Positions 17,141-25,037 of a DNA stretch of 64,000 nucleotides are shown here, piece by piece. The stretch lies in the NCBI GenBank assembly GCA_905233385.1, contig CAJOEH010000001.1:57773-121772 (forward strand), written 5' to 3'. How positions within the stretch are numbered: the first letter of the stretch is position 1; each line of letters begins with the position of its first letter. A model generated the notes under the pieces. That model saw only the letters and a program-made list of their open reading frames with translations, was not told where the DNA came from and ran no database searches. This DNA comes from an uncultured Oscillospiraceae bacterium. Its GTDB lineage: Bacteria; Bacillota; Clostridia; Oscillospirales; Oscillospiraceae. The translations under genes and the position numbers were made by a program.

Positions 17141-18323
17141 ATTTGCACTGCCGCATGGCGGCGGCTTTTGCCTCGTCGAGGCTCAGATCGTGTTCCCGCG
17201 CGATGCGGGCAAGATCCTCGTACTCGTATTTCTCCCGCGTCACGCCATAGCCTTCGGACACCTTTCTGCGCACGTCGCCGAACAGCGTTTCGACCGTTTC
17301 GGTCGAACGCTGCAGCGTATAGCGGCGGCTGATATTCTCGCGCACGCCTAACGTCGTCGTATGACGGAAGATCAGCTTGAGCATCGCTTCCCTGTCCTTC
17401 TCGCGGCACATGACCGAAAGCAGTACGCCCGGGCGCGATTTCTTCATCTGCGCGGGCACGGTATAGACCTCCAGCGCGCCTGCCGCGAAGAAGCGTTCCT
17501 CCGCGAAGCCGAGCGCCTCCGGCGTCATATCGTCGAGATTGCAGGACAGCTCGCAGACCGTCTCGCAGACATCCGCGCTCTCGCCGAGGAAGGCGCGGAC
17601 GCAGTTCGCGGCGGGAAAGTCCTTCTTCCCCATGCCGTAACCGACCGCCGCCGTCCGCATCACCGGCATCTCGCCGAAGCTTGACGCGAAGTGTTTCAGA
17701 AGCGCCGCGCCGGTGGGCGTGCAGAGCTCGTTTTGGATACTGCCGCCGTAGATCGGCACGCCGCGCAGGATATAAGCGGTCGCCGGCGCGGGAACGGGAA
17801 GGATCCCGTGCGCGCATTTGACCTGCCCGCTGCCGACGTGGACCGGCGAAACGACGACCCGCTCGGGCGCGATGCGCTCCATCAGCAGGCAGACCGCCGT
17901 GATATCCGCCACGGCGTCCATCGTGCCGACCTCGTGGAAGTGGATGTCCGTCACGGGAACGCCGTGCGCATGGCTCTCCGCCTCGGCGATCAGCCCATAG
18001 ACGGCAAGAATATCGGCTTTGACCTTGTCGGAAACACGCAGTCCTTCGACGATATGCTCGATCTCGTGCATCCCGCTGTGGTGATGGTGGTGGTCATGGT
18101 CGTGCATGTCCTCCGACTCTTCCTCGCCGTCGATCTGCACGGTCACATGCGTTCCCTGAATCCCGCACTTGACGGAGGGCGCTGCGGAAACGGCGACGCC
18201 GGGGATCCCGACGGCGTTCAGCTCGGCAAGAAAGGCCTCCCGGTCCGGAAGGAGCTCCAGCAGAGCGGCGGTCAGCATATCGCCCGCCGCTCCCATGGCG
18301 CAGTCAAAATACAGCGTTTTCAT
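17139..18323 (-). CDS. larC: Nickel insertase of the nickel-pincer cofactor, LarC
   Basis: 394 residues in one frame. LarC uses CTP to insert nickel into the pyridinium dithiocarboxylate mononucleotide precursor. Visible marks are the N-terminal YFDCAMGAAGDM, the histidine-rich HDHDHHHHHSGMH stretch near residues 74-86, HFHEVGTMDAVADI, HGILPVPAPATA, and ELCTPTGAALL. The C-terminal part (CNLDDMTPEALGFAEERFF) corresponds to the piece that needs a frameshift in some lactobacilli, but here no frameshift is required. It starts two bases after the larB stop and the order larE-larB-larC is compact with overlaps, so one operon is likely. Confidence 0.93.
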   Translation of the reverse strand: MKTLYFDCAMGAAGDMLTAALLELLPDREAFLAELNAVGIPGVAVSAAPSVKCGIQGTHVTVQIDGEEESEDMHDHDHHHHHSGMHEIEHIVEGLRVSDKVKADILAVYGLIAEAESHAHGVPVTDIHFHEVGTMDAVADITAVCLLMERIAPERVVVSPVHVGSGQVKCAHGILPVPAPATAYILRGVPIYGGSIQNELCTPTGAALLKHFASSFGEMPVMRTAAVGYGMGKKDFPAANCVRAFLGESADVCETVCELSCNLDDMTPEALGFAEERFFAAGALEVYTVPAQMKKSRPGVLLSVMCREKDREAMLKLIFRHTTTLGVRENISRRYTLQRSTETVETLFGDVRRKVSEGYGVTREKYEYEDLARIAREHDLSLDEAKAAAMRQCK

Positions 18324-18324
18324 C

Positions 18325-19077
18325 TCATTTCGCCTCCATATGGTTGATCCTGCTTGCGAGGTAGCCCGCGCCGAAGCCGTTGTCGATGTTCACCGCCGCA
18401 ACGCCGCTGGCGCAGGAATTCAGCATGGACAGCAGGGCGGACAGGCCCTCGAACGACGCGCCGTAGCCGACGCTCGTGGGGACGGCGATCACCGGGCAGT
18501 CGGCCAGGCCGCCGATCACGCTGGCGAGCGCTCCCTCCATGCCGGCGACGGCGACGATCACGCTCGCGCCCATGATCTCGTCCAGATGGGCGAGCAGGCG
18601 GTGCAGACCCGCCACGCCGACGTCGTAGATGCGGACGACCTCGTTGCCGTAGGCCTCGGCGGTGACGGCGGCTTCCTCGGCCACCGGGATGTCGCTGGTG
18701 CCGCCTGTCGCCACGACGATCTTGCCGATCCCGTTCGGGGCGGGGATCTCCCCGATGATCCCGATCCGCGCCTCCGCGTGATAGGTCAGTTCATAAACCT
18801 TCCCGATCTGCGCCGCCGCCTCCGCAGACAGCCGCGTGATCAGGATCGTCTTCTGCCCGGCTTTCTGCATGGCCTCGGCGATCCCGAGGATCTGCTCGAC
18901 GGTCTTGCCCGCGCCGTAGACGACCTCGGGCGCGCCCTGGCGGATGCCGCGGTGCAGGTCGACCTTCGCGTAGCCCAGATCGGCAAACGGTTCTTGTTTC
19001 AGCAGGAGGACCGCGTCGTCTACGGGCATTTCTCCCGTCCGCACGGCTTCCAGAATCGTCTTGAGCTCCGTTTTCAT
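18325..19077 (-). CDS. larB: Pyridinium-3,5-biscarboxylate mononucleotide synthase LarB
   Basis: 250 residues, standard length. LarB carboxylates and hydrolyses nicotinate adenine dinucleotide, the first step of pincer-cofactor synthesis. The C-terminal half is the PurE/AIR-carboxylase-like fold: [46 protein letters not shown] and [17 protein letters not shown]-type loops are all present. Its start overlaps the larE stop by four bases (ATGA), showing tight coupling. No larA-like lactate racemase gene is visible in the window, so the cofactor client must be elsewhere. Confidence 0.93.
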   Translation of the reverse strand: MKTELKTILEAVRTGEMPVDDAVLLLKQEPFADLGYAKVDLHRGIRQGAPEVVYGAGKTVEQILGIAEAMQKAGQKTILITRLSAEAAAQIGKVYELTYHAEARIGIIGEIPAPNGIGKIVVATGGTSDIPVAEEAAVTAEAYGNEVVRIYDVGVAGLHRLLAHLDEIMGASVIVAVAGMEGALASVIGGLADCPVIAVPTSVGYGASFEGLSALLSMLNSCASGVAAVNIDNGFGAGYLASRINHMEAK

Positions 19078-19820
19078 TCCCTTCCCTCCAGATCCAGCAG
19101 GACCGCCGGATAATACCGCTTCAGCTCCGCGAGGATTTGTTCGCGCAGTTCAATGACCTTTCCGAGCTGCGCGGCGGAGACCTGAATGCGGGCCGCGCCG
19201 CCGAAGCGGCGCACGCGGAAGTCGGTGAAGCCGAGGGAGAACAGGTAGTTCTCCGCGGCCTCGGTCTCACGCAGCTTCTCGTCGGTGATCGTCTCCCCTG
19301 CCGGAACGCGCGTGGCGAGGCAGGCGTAGGCGGGCTTGTCCCAGGTGAACAGTCCCGCCTCGCGCGAGAGCCTGCGAATCTCGTCCTTCGTCAGGCCGCA
19401 CAGCCGCAGCGGCGAAAGCACGGATAATTCCCGCAAGGCGCGAACGCCGGGACGGTCGTTTTCGTCGTCGGACGCGTTCGTGCCGTCCAGCAGGACGGAA
19501 AAGCCGTCCGCCGCGGTCTGCGCCAGGATCGCCTCGAAGATCCTTCTTTTGCAGAAATAGCAGCGGTCGGGCGGATTGGCGGCGATCTTCTCGTCCGCGA
19601 GGACGTCCGGCTGCAGCACCGTCATCGGCACGCCGAGGTCTTTCGCCAGCCGCCGCGCGTCGTCCAGCTCAAACTGCGGCTGAAACTCGGATTTGACAAA
19701 ATACGCATGTACCTCCGCGGCGTATCGCTTCGCGGCGTACAGGAGGTAGGCCGAATCCGTACCGCCGGAAAAGGCGACGGCGACCGTCGGGTGCTCTGTA
19801 AAAAAGTCGATCAATTTCAT
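19074..19820 (-). CDS. larE: ATP-dependent sulfur transferase LarE
   Basis: 248 residues from the ATG at 19820. LarE adenylates the LarB product and donates sulfur to it, twice. The PP-loop [10 protein letters not shown] is near residue 15. [14 protein letters not shown] has a CxxC pair, and [11 protein letters not shown] carries the cysteine that, by motif, corresponds to the sacrificial or cluster-binding cysteine of the family. With three conserved-position cysteines, a 4Fe-4S-dependent mechanism rather than self-sacrifice is possible; this is inference. An ATG four codons upstream (19832) is an alternative start. Neither has a strong ribosome binding site, and a GGCGGCTC-TTCG-GAGCCGCC hairpin lies just upstream. 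Confidence 0.9.
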   Translation of the reverse strand: MKLIDFFTEHPTVAVAFSGGTDSAYLLYAAKRYAAEVHAYFVKSEFQPQFELDDARRLAKDLGVPMTVLQPDVLADEKIAANPPDRCYFCKRRIFEAILAQTAADGFSVLLDGTNASDDENDRPGVRALRELSVLSPLRLCGLTKDEIRRLSREAGLFTWDKPAYACLATRVPAGETITDEKLRETEAAENYLFSLGFTDFRVRRFGGAARIQVSAAQLGKVIELREQILAELKRYYPAVLLDLEGRE

Positions 19821-19861
19821 ACCAAATACCATGACGGCGGCTCCGAAGAGCCGCCGATCTG

Positions 19862-20182
19862 TTATTGTTTTTTCTTCTTGAACAGGGCCGCCTTCACGAC
19901 GCCCTTCGGGTCCTTGACGAGCAGAATAACGAGCCAGATGATCAGGCCGAGCGCCACGACGGACAGGCCGAGGAAAAGGTCGTTCAGCATATCGGCGGGC
20001 GCGGGCGTGAAATAGGCCGCGCCGAACTCCGCGTATTCGAAGATCGCGTCGACGAGCCACATGATTGAAGCGCCCCAGAACAGCCAGCAGAGGATGCCGA
20101 CCTTCATCTCGCTTTTCGGCGCGCTCCTGTACCAGACGACCGTGCTGATGATCGCGGCGAACACCGTCGTCAGCAGGGTCAT
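19862..20182 (-). CDS. Small membrane protein of unknown function
   Basis: 106 residues from the ATG at 20182, preceded by GGAGGAAAC. Three hydrophobic segments: residues 2-16, about 25-41 and 60-90, the last split by a polar turn, ending in a basic lysine tail. The upstream open extension to 20386 is only an overlap with the neighbouring gene. It overlaps that gene by four bases (ATGA), so the two are co-translated. I do not recognise the family. A hairpin near 19837-19858 follows it. The pair is divergent from the flavodiiron protein gene, so a link to redox metabolism is possible but unproven. Confidence 0.7.
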   Translation of the reverse strand: MTLLTTVFAAIISTVVWYRSAPKSEMKVGILCWLFWGASIMWLVDAIFEYAEFGAAYFTPAPADMLNDLFLGLSVVALGLIIWLVILLVKDPKGVVKAALFKKKKQ

Positions 20183-20595
20183 ACCGTTTCCTCCTTCGCG
20201 CGCGCGGCGGCGCGGAGCGAGCGCTTTTCGATGATCGCGGAGACGGCAAGCATGCCCGCCCACGCGGCGGTCACGAACACCGCCATCAGGACGCCGGCGC
20301 TGCCCATTTCCGCGAGCATTTCGGACGTTTCGCCGTTTTTGACCGCGGTCAGGAACGGGAAATAGGGCACGACTTCCCCGTGCCACACGTGCTCAAACGC
20401 AAGCAGCGCGGAGCCGCCCCAGAGCAGCTTGTTCAGCCAGCCCAGCTTGGCGGAAAACGGGATCTTCGTCACTTCTTCCACCGCGCCGTCGGGCGCGGCG
20501 AGGTAAACGGTCTTTTCCGTTTCTTTCGATTTGATCACCTTCGCGGCGATCGTGGTGACGACGGCTTCGGCAGCCGGAACGAGAAAACATGCCAT
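20179..20595 (-). CDS. Conserved-looking membrane protein of unknown function
   Basis: 138 residues. It opens with a hydrophobic MACFLVPAAEAVVTTIAAKV segment, then a cytoplasmic-looking stretch, a second hydrophobic patch containing WLNKLLWGGSALLAFEHVWHGE, and a C-terminal helix (VLMAVFVTAAWAGMLAVSAII) before an Arg/Lys tail. The HVWHGEVVPYFPFL loop has two histidines in a membrane-adjacent position. No enzyme motif is recognised. AGGAGG precedes the start, and a near-consensus promoter lies upstream. It forms a two-gene operon with the small membrane protein and shares an upstream region with the divergent flavodiiron gene. Confidence 0.75.
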   Translation of the reverse strand: MACFLVPAAEAVVTTIAAKVIKSKETEKTVYLAAPDGAVEEVTKIPFSAKLGWLNKLLWGGSALLAFEHVWHGEVVPYFPFLTAVKNGETSEMLAEMGSAGVLMAVFVTAAWAGMLAVSAIIEKRSLRAAARAKEETV

Positions 20596-20626
20596 GAGTC
20601 TGTACCTCCTGTGTTACTTTGAATAC

Positions 20627-20655
20627 AGTATACAATCTTTTTCGCGAACCGTCAA
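20627..20655 (-). promoter_or_regulatory. Promoter of the two-gene membrane protein operon
   Basis: Minus strand: TTGACG (20650-20655), 17-base spacer, TATACT (20627-20632). Confidence 0.8.
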
Positions 20656-20672
20656 TACGGTTATGCAGGATA

Positions 20673-20701
20673 TTGACATATTTCAAAACAGACCGTAAAA
20701 T
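20673..20701 (+). promoter_or_regulatory. Promoter of the flavodiiron gene
   Basis: TTGACA (20673-20678), 17-base spacer, TAAAAT (20696-20701). It is back to back with the promoter of the membrane protein operon, only about 20 bases apart, so a shared regulator could control both. Confidence 0.8.
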
Positions 20702-20735
20702 AGTATTGTCAAAATTTGCGTGAAGGAGCGAAACA

Positions 20736-22526
20736 ATGAACATTACGAACGATATCCGGTACGTCGGCGTCAACGACCGCAAGATCGACCTCTTTGAGGG
20801 GCAGTACGTCGTGCCGAACGGCATGGCGTACAATTCCTACGTCATCCTCGACGAGAAGATCGCCGTCATGGACACGGTCGACCGCAATTTCACCCACGAA
20901 TGGCTGGACAACCTCTCCGGCGCCCTCGGCGACCGCAAGCCGGATTACCTGATCGTGCAGCATATGGAGCCCGATCACAGCGCGAACATCGCCACCTTCC
21001 TGAACACCTACCCGGAAGCGATCGTCGTCGCCTCGGACAAGGCGTTCAAGATGATGGGCAACTTCTTCGGCGACGCCTTTGAAGACCGGCGGCTGATCGT
21101 CGGCGAAGGCGACACGCTTTCCCTCGGCAGACACACGCTGACCTTCGTGACCGCGCCGATGGTGCACTGGCCGGAAGTCATCGTGACCTACGACGCAACG
21201 GACAAGGTGCTCTTCTCCGCGGACGCCTTCGGCAAGTTCGGCGCGCTGGACACGGACGAGGACTGGGCGTGCGAAGCCCGCCGGTACTATTTCGGCATCG
21301 TCGGCAAGTACGGCGCGCAGGTGCAGGCGCTGCTCAAGAAAGCGTCCGCGCTGGACATCCAAAAGATCTGCCCGCTGCACGGCCCGATGCTGACGGAAAA
21401 CCTCGGCTACTATCTCAACCTCTACAACATCTGGTCGTCCTACGGCGTGGAGAGCGAAGGCATCTGCATCGCCTACACCTCCGTCTACGGCAACACGAAG
21501 AAGGCGGTCGAGCTCCTCGCGGAGAAGCTGAAAGCCTACGGCTGCCCGAAGGTCGCCGTGACCGACCTCGCCCGCGACGATATGGCCGAGGCGGTCGATG
21601 ACGCCTTCCGCTACGGCAAGATCGTCCTCGCGACCACGACCTACAACGCGGACATCTTCCCCTTCATGCGGGAGTTTATCCAGCACCTCGTCGAGCGCAA
21701 TTTCCGCAATAAGACGATCGGCCTGATCGAGAACGGCTCCTGGGCGCCGCTCGCGGCGAGGACGATGCAGAAGCTGCTCGAGCCCTGCAAGGATCTCACC
21801 TTCACCAACACGACCGTTCGCCTCATGTCCGCGATGAACGACGAGAGCAAGGCGCAGATCGACGCGCTTGCGAAGGAGCTGACAAAGGACTACGTCGCGC
21901 AGAACGGCGACACCGCCGACAAGAACGATCTGACCGCCCTGTTCAAGATCGGCTACGGTCTGTACGTCCTGACCTCCAACGACGGCAAGCGCGACAACGG
22001 CATGATCATCAACACGGTCACGCAGGTGACGAACTCGCCGAACCGCATCGCCGTCTGCATCAACAAGCAGAACTACTCCCACCACGTCGTCAAGCAGACC
22101 GGCATCATGAACATCAACTGCCTGTCGACGGACGCGCCGTTCTCCGTCTTTGAGTGCTTCGGCTTCCGCAGCGGCCGCTCCGTGGACAAGTTCGCGGACA
22201 TCCACGCGCTGCGCTCGGACAACGGCCTCGCCTTCCTGCCGCAGTACATCAACGCCCTGCTGTCGCTGAAGGTCGAGCAGTACGTCGATCTGGACACCCA
22301 CGGCATGTTCATCTGCTCCGTCACGGAGGCGCGCGTGATGTCCGACCGCGAGACGATGACCTACACCTACTACCAGCAGAACGTCAAGCCGAAGCCTCAG
22401 ACTGAGGGCAAGAAGGGCTTCGTCTGCAAGGTCTGCGGCTACGTCTACGAGGGCGACACCCTGCCCGAAGACATCGTCTGCCCGCTGTGCAAGCACGGCG
22501 CGGCCGACTTCGAGCCGATCAAGTAA
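20736..22526 (+). CDS. Flavodiiron protein fused to flavin reductase and rubredoxin
   Basis: 596 residues, four domains in order. A metallo-beta-lactamase-like diiron domain (residues 1-240; ligands in HMEPDHSAN at 76-84, then VHWPE and the SADAFG aspartate) is followed by a flavodoxin domain (about 245-390; FMN loop TSVYGNTKKA), a flavin-reductase-like domain (about 410-535; GLYVLTSNDGKRDNG) and a C-terminal rubredoxin (CKVCGY...CPLC). This architecture makes a self-contained cytoplasmic O2 or NO reductase that protects anaerobes. The reductase plus rubredoxin should carry electrons from NAD(P)H to the diiron site. GAAGGAG precedes the ATG. The gene is monocistronic with a clear terminator. 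Confidence 0.93.
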   Translation: MNITNDIRYVGVNDRKIDLFEGQYVVPNGMAYNSYVILDEKIAVMDTVDRNFTHEWLDNLSGALGDRKPDYLIVQHMEPDHSANIATFLNTYPEAIVVASDKAFKMMGNFFGDAFEDRRLIVGEGDTLSLGRHTLTFVTAPMVHWPEVIVTYDATDKVLFSADAFGKFGALDTDEDWACEARRYYFGIVGKYGAQVQALLKKASALDIQKICPLHGPMLTENLGYYLNLYNIWSSYGVESEGICIAYTSVYGNTKKAVELLAEKLKAYGCPKVAVTDLARDDMAEAVDDAFRYGKIVLATTTYNADIFPFMREFIQHLVERNFRNKTIGLIENGSWAPLAARTMQKLLEPCKDLTFTNTTVRLMSAMNDESKAQIDALAKELTKDYVAQNGDTADKNDLTALFKIGYGLYVLTSNDGKRDNGMIINTVTQVTNSPNRIAVCINKQNYSHHVVKQTGIMNINCLSTDAPFSVFECFGFRSGRSVDKFADIHALRSDNGLAFLPQYINALLSLKVEQYVDLDTHGMFICSVTEARVMSDRETMTYTYYQQNVKPKPQTEGKKGFVCKVCGYVYEGDTLPEDIVCPLCKHGAADFEPIK

Positions 22527-22543
22527 AGATCGCAGATATACAG

Positions 22544-22577
22544 CAAGACCTCCGGCATCCGCCGGAGGTCTTGTCGT
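22544..22577. terminator. Terminator after the flavodiiron gene
   Basis: A perfect 13-bp stem (22544-22556 with 22561-22573, loop ATCC) followed by TCGTTT. It lies between converging genes and may serve the TIR operon too. Confidence 0.8.
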
Positions 22578-22583
22578 TTCGGA

Positions 22584-25037
22584 TCAGTCTCCGAAGTCCG
22601 TCTGGGAGCCGAGATAACTCCCCTCCGTATCGTAAAAATCCGCCTGGATCAGCTGGCCGGTCTCGCTGTAGAACAGATTGCAGTAGGCATAGCCGCCGCT
22701 GCACAGGATCAGCTGTTCCTCCGTGTCGAAGTATCCCTCCTTCACGAGCCTGCCGGCCTCGTCATAGACGTAGAGCGCGTAGGCATAGCCGTCCGCGCAG
22801 AGGATCGGCTCGTCCTCGGTGCCGAGGCAGGCCGTTTCGATCACGCGGCCTTTTTCGTCGTACTTGTATTCCTGCGCGCAGTAGCCGTCGGTGCAGAGCA
22901 CCGGCCGCCCGTCCGCGCCGAGGCAGGCGACGCGCAGCGGATTGCCCCGCGTGTCGTAGGTATAGCGCAGGATCGCGTATCCCTCCGGCAGGCAGATCGG
23001 CGCGCCGTCCGTTCCGTACCAGCAGATCTGCTCCAAATTGCCCGACTCGTCATACTGCTGCGTGAACGCGCTGTAGCCGTCCGCGATCAGGCAGGGCTGT
23101 CCGTCCGTCCCGCAGAAGTCCATGCGCGCGCAGCGGCCCTGATCGTCATATTGCAGCCGCTTTTCCGCGCAGCCGTCGTCGTTCAGGCAGGGCCGTCCGT
23201 CCGCGTCGAAATAGGCGGTCTGCGTGATGCGTCCGTCCGCGTCGTACTGCCAGCTCTGGATAAACGCGCCCTCCTCGCCGGCCGTCGGCGCGCCGTCCGT
23301 GCCGTACCAGCTCTGCCGCAGTAGGCGGCCTTCCGCGTCATACTCCATTCGGAACGCGGCGTATCCGAACGCCGTCGTGACCGGCGCGCCGTCCGTGCCG
23401 TAGAACGCCGCCTCGATCATGTTCCCGCTGCCGTCGTAGACGGCCCTCGCGGCAGCGTAGCCGTCCGTATTCGCCGCAGGTTCGCCGTCCGGACCGTAGA
23501 AATGCGAGCCGGTGCGATTGCCGCGGTCGTCGTACTCCAGTGCGTACACCGCGAAGCCGCCCGCCTGCACGACGGGCGCGCCCTCCGCGTCGAAATAACG
23601 GTTTTCCGTCGGGTTGTGCCGCACGTCGTAAGACAGTTTTGCCGAAGCGAAGCCCCGGCTGTTCAGGATCGCTTCGCCGGAAGCGTCCAGATAGATATAC
23701 TCTTCCAGTTCGTTGTTCGCATTGTAGCGGAACTCCATGCCCGCCACGCCGTTTTGCAAACCGACGACCGCATAGTCCTCCGCGTACCGCGCGCTGTCGC
23801 GCTCGCCGACGTAGGTCAGGTACCACATCCGGCGCACGCGGCCCAGTTCGTCGCGTTCATAGCGGATCCCGCCGACCCCGTCCGGGTCGGAAGCCGTGTC
23901 GTTGTAGGCGGGGTTGCCGACGTAGCGCAGTTCGGTCACACAGCCGTTTTCATCGTAGTCCAACAGCCAGCGCGTGACGTTTTTCAGCACGGGGCTCGCC
24001 GTGCTGTCCGTCAGCGGGTTGCGCGCCCGCAGCGACGCGCTGCCGACGTAGGAGTCGCTCTGCTCGTATTGCAGATCCACGGTCTGGAGGTTGGAGTAGT
24101 TCAGCACCGTCACGAGCTCGCCCGCAGCGTCGTACCAGCTGACCTTGTCGAGCGTGTCGTCTTCCGCGTACTCATAGACCGCGCGGATCGGCCGGTCGTG
24201 ATCCGCCGCGCCTCTGTGCGGCAGGAGCTGCCCGTAGGCGTTCTCGTAGCGCAGCTCGCGGACCTTGTCCCGGCTCGTCACGACGGCATAGCGGCTGCCC
24301 GCCGCCTCCAACGCCTCGCCGCTCAGCGGTTCGATCCCCTCCGGGATCCCCCAGCGCTCCGCGTAGTCCAGATAATAGTTCGTTTTCAGCCGGTTGTAAT
24401 CCCACACGCGATAGCCGGCGAAGGCCGCCGCGCAAAGCACCGCAAGCCCCGCGGCCGCGGCGAGGAACGTCCTCCGTCTGCGGCGGCGCAGGTCGTCGCT
24501 CTCGATCTCCTCGAGCTTCAGACCGTGCATATAGGCGATGACCTTCAAAAACGCGCTGCGCCTGCCGGAGTCGTGGATATTCGCGCCGAGGATCGTCTGT
24601 TCGCTGCACAGCGCCTGCAGGCGCGGCGGGAAGCACTCGATCTCCGGGCGCGGCGCGTCGTCGACGATGAAGGGGATGATGCGCGAAGCGTCGCCGCCGC
24701 CGTCGAGGAAATACTGGATCTCCGCGTCAAGGTACTCCGGCTTTTCCCGCGCGCTGCGCGAGCAGATCACGATCAGGTATTTGGACGCCTGGACCTCTTC
24801 GCGCAGTCCCTCGTCGAGCAGGCCCGGCGTCAGGTGGGTCTTGTCCAGGAAGACCGAGCTGAAACGCGGCGGGAGCTCCTGATGCTTCTTGTGCGTCCGC
24901 TCCGGCAGGCGGTACGATTGCAGTCTGCGCTTGAGCCAGGCCGCCCACGCGCTGTCCGTGCGCCGGTAGCTGATGAATGCGAAATAGGTATAGCCGCTCT
25001 GCTGCAGCAGCAGATCCGGCGCAATGTCATTTTTCAT
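22584..25037 (-). CDS. Membrane-anchored TIR-domain protein with twelve YD-type repeats
   Basis: 817 residues. An N-terminal cytoplasmic TIR domain (about residues 15-175: FAFISYRRTDSAWAAWLKRRL, SVFLDKTHL, YLIVICSRSA, then EYLDAEIQYF with E106 in the position of the catalytic glutamate of NADase TIRs). Six arginines (184-189) precede one transmembrane helix (190-208), predicting N-in/C-out. The outer part ends in twelve 32-residue repeats (residues 430-817; core GYA...YD..G.......YGTDG.P). TIR domains often cleave NAD+ or make cADPR isomers; whether this one does is unknown. It is the last gene of a three-gene operon, starting 11 bases inside the upstream channel gene, with GAGGG ahead of the ATG. 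TIR and repeats are certain by pattern; the receptor role is inference. Confidence 0.85.
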   Translation of the reverse strand: MKNDIAPDLLLQQSGYTYFAFISYRRTDSAWAAWLKRRLQSYRLPERTHKKHQELPPRFSSVFLDKTHLTPGLLDEGLREEVQASKYLIVICSRSAREKPEYLDAEIQYFLDGGGDASRIIPFIVDDAPRPEIECFPPRLQALCSEQTILGANIHDSGRRSAFLKVIAYMHGLKLEEIESDDLRRRRRRTFLAAAAGLAVLCAAAFAGYRVWDYNRLKTNYYLDYAERWGIPEGIEPLSGEALEAAGSRYAVVTSRDKVRELRYENAYGQLLPHRGAADHDRPIRAVYEYAEDDTLDKVSWYDAAGELVTVLNYSNLQTVDLQYEQSDSYVGSASLRARNPLTDSTASPVLKNVTRWLLDYDENGCVTELRYVGNPAYNDTASDPDGVGGIRYERDELGRVRRMWYLTYVGERDSARYAEDYAVVGLQNGVAGMEFRYNANNELEEYIYLDASGEAILNSRGFASAKLSYDVRHNPTENRYFDAEGAPVVQAGGFAVYALEYDDRGNRTGSHFYGPDGEPAANTDGYAAARAVYDGSGNMIEAAFYGTDGAPVTTAFGYAAFRMEYDAEGRLLRQSWYGTDGAPTAGEEGAFIQSWQYDADGRITQTAYFDADGRPCLNDDGCAEKRLQYDDQGRCARMDFCGTDGQPCLIADGYSAFTQQYDESGNLEQICWYGTDGAPICLPEGYAILRYTYDTRGNPLRVACLGADGRPVLCTDGYCAQEYKYDEKGRVIETACLGTEDEPILCADGYAYALYVYDEAGRLVKEGYFDTEEQLILCSGGYAYCNLFYSETGQLIQADFYDTEGSYLGSQTDFGD

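Noticed and set aside
17139..18323. A possible programmed frameshift in larC, as in some lactobacilli
   Set aside because: One uninterrupted frame covers both the LarC1 and LarC2 parts.
22584..25037. An RHS/polymorphic toxin reading of the YD-repeat protein
   Set aside because: The repeats are regular 32-residue units without the RHS core-closing motif or a C-terminal toxin domain, and the protein starts with a TIR domain and a membrane anchor.
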